A stretch of DNA of 64,000 nt. Source: Fragum whitleyi (taxonomy: Eukaryota > Mollusca > Bivalvia > Cardiida > Cardiidae). Shown here piece by piece: positions 61,201-64,000 of the stretch (position 1 is its first letter; each line of letters starts with the position of its first letter). Position numbers and translations under genes: made by a program. The stretch lies in the NCBI GenBank assembly GCA_948146395.1, contig OX411555.1:43237725-43301724 (forward strand), given 5' to 3'. The notes under the pieces are model-generated. The model saw only the letters and a program-made list of their open reading frames with translations. It did not search any database and had not been told where the DNA came from.

Positions 61201-61661
61201 GTTAATCCTTAACAATCTTATTTAATTTGTTCCTACGAGCTTTCTCGGGGTGTTCTGCAATGAATTTTACAAATAATATAATGTACACAGTTCCGATTAG
61301 CTACATAATAGAATGGATATAATGTAACTTGTCTGACCCACAAACCCTAAGAATCTCACTCCTGAATCAGGGAATGGATTTCCCGGGTCAGAAACCTCAA
61401 GCTAGATCACGCGATCTTAAATATCACTTTCGTATCTTTAACTCTTTCCCAAACAGTAGAATTTCATTTACTCCATTTTTCACACACGATTTCTACTACG
61501 ACCGCCAAAATAGTGGCTTGTTTAGAATAATTTTAAAAGATGGATTATTCGAAAAAAAAACGCATGACGTGTTTGTAAAACACTAAATGCCCCGTAAAAC
61601 CTTTTTTTTAAATGCTGACCTTGTCAGACAACCTGAAACCTTGTAACATGACCTTGACCTT
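61201..61661. other. Non-coding stretch between tandem repeat and duplication copy 2
   Basis: No gene supported; an 85-codon open frame at 61329-61586 lacks any recognisable motif. The end, TGCTGACCTTGTCAGAC then GTAACATGACCTTGACCTTG, carries TGACCTTG repeats immediately before the copy 2 boundary. Confidence 0.55.
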
Positions 61662-64000
61662 GATAGACTTATGTAAGATACAAATTTAAAGAATTGTGCA
61701 AAACTCGCTTAATATCAAGTCTTCTGTATTTGTATGAAAATAGGAAGAAATAAATTCCGACATTGCATCCGCAAAATCTTATATTTGAGCTTGTGAACTG
61801 TGGCCATCTCGTATTCATACAGATTGTGCGATTCCTTAAAATTTGCATCATGGTGTCCAAATTTGATTTGATCGGACGAAGAAGACAGATTTATGTAGAA
61901 AAAGAAGTAACGGGCTGTCGTTAACTCACTCGAAAGCTAGTTTGTGGTATTTGTTTGAAAATCTGTAAAAATGACTTCTTTTCATGGGCCAGCGACGTTC
62001 TTATATTTTCTCCTGAGATGAAATTAAAGGCCATAATAACAATACATGCGTAAGTTTACATGTAGAAAACACCATACAAAAATAGTTTATTAATCAATCT
62101 ATGAGGTAACCACTGGTTAAAATCTTCAAAGTCCACAACCATTCTAGGATACCATTTAAGACATAAAGTGGCATCCTGTCGAATATATCATAGCAGTTCT
62201 AGAATATTTTTTTTATCGAATATATTGAATTCATTACTGAAATACTAATGGTGGTAGTAAATTACCCTTTTTTCTTATCCAGTCTCGGTGTTTAGCGCGT
62301 CATACAGTAAAAAACATCGTGAAATTGACAAGAAGAATGATTTTGGAATTAATTTGGAATAAAATTGAATGAGTGCGTGGAGCGAGTTTTGAATGAAATT
62401 AAAGGGAGGTAATCCAAGTCGCTAATTTTGTTCATAATGATCAAAATTAGCGACGTGCATTACCTCCCTTTAATAAAATATGCATAAACGTTCTGTGAAT
62501 TACTTCCTATTTATTCAAGAACAAATCACACGCTTACAATTTCAATTATGTCAATGAAATCACGATTTTTTCAACTCATTTTTTTTAATGTAGCTGTTGA
62601 TTGTATACTTTTAGTCATTTTGGAACGTTTATGGTAGATATGAGTGAATGTTTGGAATGAGTGAATGGAGCGTTGAGCGAGTGATTTAGAATGGTTTTGA
62701 TTGACACAAATGTCAAGTTCACGATGTAACTAACTGTACTGCCAAACATAGGGTCCCGGTTTCGATCCCCGGACAATGACACTTATCTTTTCTGACATTT
62801 GACATTTACTGAACTTCTTACGAAAAAATAATCGTAAGTCAAAATCACGAAATCGTACCTCGTGTTTTCTTTCGTTATTTAGATTCTGCCTTACGCTATC
62901 TCACCGGAATCGTCTTTTGAAGACGATTCAAATAAGATGCATAGCCGGATTCCATATTTAGTTACAACTGTACAAGCAATTTTGATTTACGCAATAAATG
63001 ATCGTAAGATGTTTAGTAAAAACAGGTCCCTCTTTATGGTGAGTAGCTATAGGCTTGGACTGATGTCGTTGTATTAATAGACTTTATTTGAATCAGGGTC
63101 AGGTCTATTAAGAAATTATCCAACAGAAATTATGCATAAATGTTGATATTCACTCGAAGTCGGAAAAATTCGAAAAAAAACATATTCATCGGTTAAGCCA
63201 AATATTTTCGGTTTTAATGCTATCCTCGTAACAGAACTGTAGAATTGTTTTTGGTTAGTCTTGCTGTAGAACAATACCGGAACTATATTTTATGACCACG
63301 AGACAAAAGTATAAATAAAATAATGCTCAATTTCAAGACACAATACATATTGAACGACTGTTCTTAACTAGGGCCATGTACATATTTACTTTTTGCCGTC
63401 AATTGATCTTTTATTTGCTCACTGTATAATCTTACTAATTACGTGATAAACAGTTGTAGGAATTCGTATTTTTCCTTTTTTGCTCATTTCAATAACCGGA
63501 TCCAAGCCCGTACATATCACAACAAGAATGACCTTTTTGTAGAAAAAAAGGTTTTGCAGGAATAAAAAAAAAATATACATATGACTCTTACATTCCTGTA
63601 AGTTATGTCTTTTCAATAACACGTTTCTATGCCGTTTTTTGAATTAGGATTAAAGAATCTCAATTCCGCACGGAGAGTCAATTTGAGACTTTAGAGAACT
63701 GTAATAGACTTACTTGAACGTACATGTTCTTTAAGCGTAAGTGTCTTACAATGGAGGATATCTTCGTTTTGGTATATATTTTATTTTTTTTTATTGTTAT
63801 AATTCATTTTTTTGTTCCTATCGTATAACTTTAATTTTTGACATGACATAACCTATATGCAATGAATTAATTTAACGATGAATACTCCTCAAAACTCCTA
63901 AGCGGCCACTTGCCTTTTTGGTAATATGTAATAAATGCCACACGGTATCATTCCGTTTTTGCCTGAATAACGTAGCCAAATCATTTTTGAAGTCAAAAAG
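61662..64000 (+). repeat. ~2.3 kb direct duplication, copy 2 (runs off window)
   Basis: Direct-orientation copy of 56594-58932. The offset is 5068 bp at the start, 5065 after a 3-nt shorter T-run near 62207, and 5068 again at the end after other homopolymer gains. It includes the GGGAGGTAAT element (62312-62505, core 62398-62474) and the T-arm relic (62756-62772). Two models fit: a 5,068-bp tandem duplication whose first unit is 56594-61661, or two insertions of one longer dispersed element. The right end is cut by the window. Minus-strand open frames at 61669-61860 and 63419-63622 are not supported as genes. Confidence 0.92.
62312..62505 (+). mobile_element. Dispersed repeat with fold-back core, copy in duplication 2
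   Basis: Essentially identical to 57247-57440 (core 62398-62474). It was carried along by the larger duplication, not inserted separately. Confidence 0.8.

Overview
This window comes from an animal nuclear genome and holds no protein-coding gene, rRNA, complete tRNA or CRISPR array that I can support. The likely source is a mollusc, probably a bivalve. That rests on recalled families, not a search: fold-back elements bounded by AAAGGGAGGTAAT, a repeat edge with TAAGCTCACCT/AGGTGAGCTTA arms, and a diverged tandem repeat containing CAAGGGCACATAACTC. All three resemble repeats common in mollusc genomes. Species cannot be named.

Positions 1-52905 are one satellite DNA domain that continues past the left edge of the window. 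Its basic unit is a four-monomer higher-order repeat (HOR) of about 680 bp, in the order A-B-C-D. A, B and C are related monomers of about 175-179 bp. D is a shortened and rewritten monomer of about 146 bp, with a private 3' tail ending in a doubled or tripled AAGGTC motif (minus strand). Positions 1-48632 carry the array in one orientation, about 71 HOR lengths. It contains chimeric and skipped monomers, a 606-bp variant HOR present twice in tandem, and several multi-HOR duplications (about 1.36 kb and 2.0 kb). At 48632/48633 the orientation flips. The last 4.3 kb is the same satellite reversed, visibly more diverged and with disordered monomers, and it stops abruptly inside a D monomer at 52905. 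This layout, a homogeneous interior and a degenerate inverted edge, fits the margin of a large pericentromeric or heterochromatic satellite block. Chromosomal location is inference.

Positions 52906-64000 are AT-rich non-coding DNA dense in small non-autonomous elements. They include a fold-back element of about 150 bp (53256-53406), an imperfect palindrome of about 190 bp (53967-54156), and a dispersed repeat with a 77-bp fold-back core in opposite orientations (about 54540-54737, 57247-57440, 62312-62505, and a diverged partial at 59544-59765). There is also a degenerate tandem repeat of about 160-173 bp units (60088-61200). A nearly identical direct duplication spans 56594-58932 and 61662-64000 (offset 5065-5068 bp), and its second copy runs off the right edge.

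The many open reading frames in the satellite follow from repeat phase and a low stop density on both strands, so none is annotated as a gene. The notable content is structural: the HOR architecture, its inverted margin, its recombination-derived variants, and a nuclear-receptor-like direct repeat placed once per HOR.
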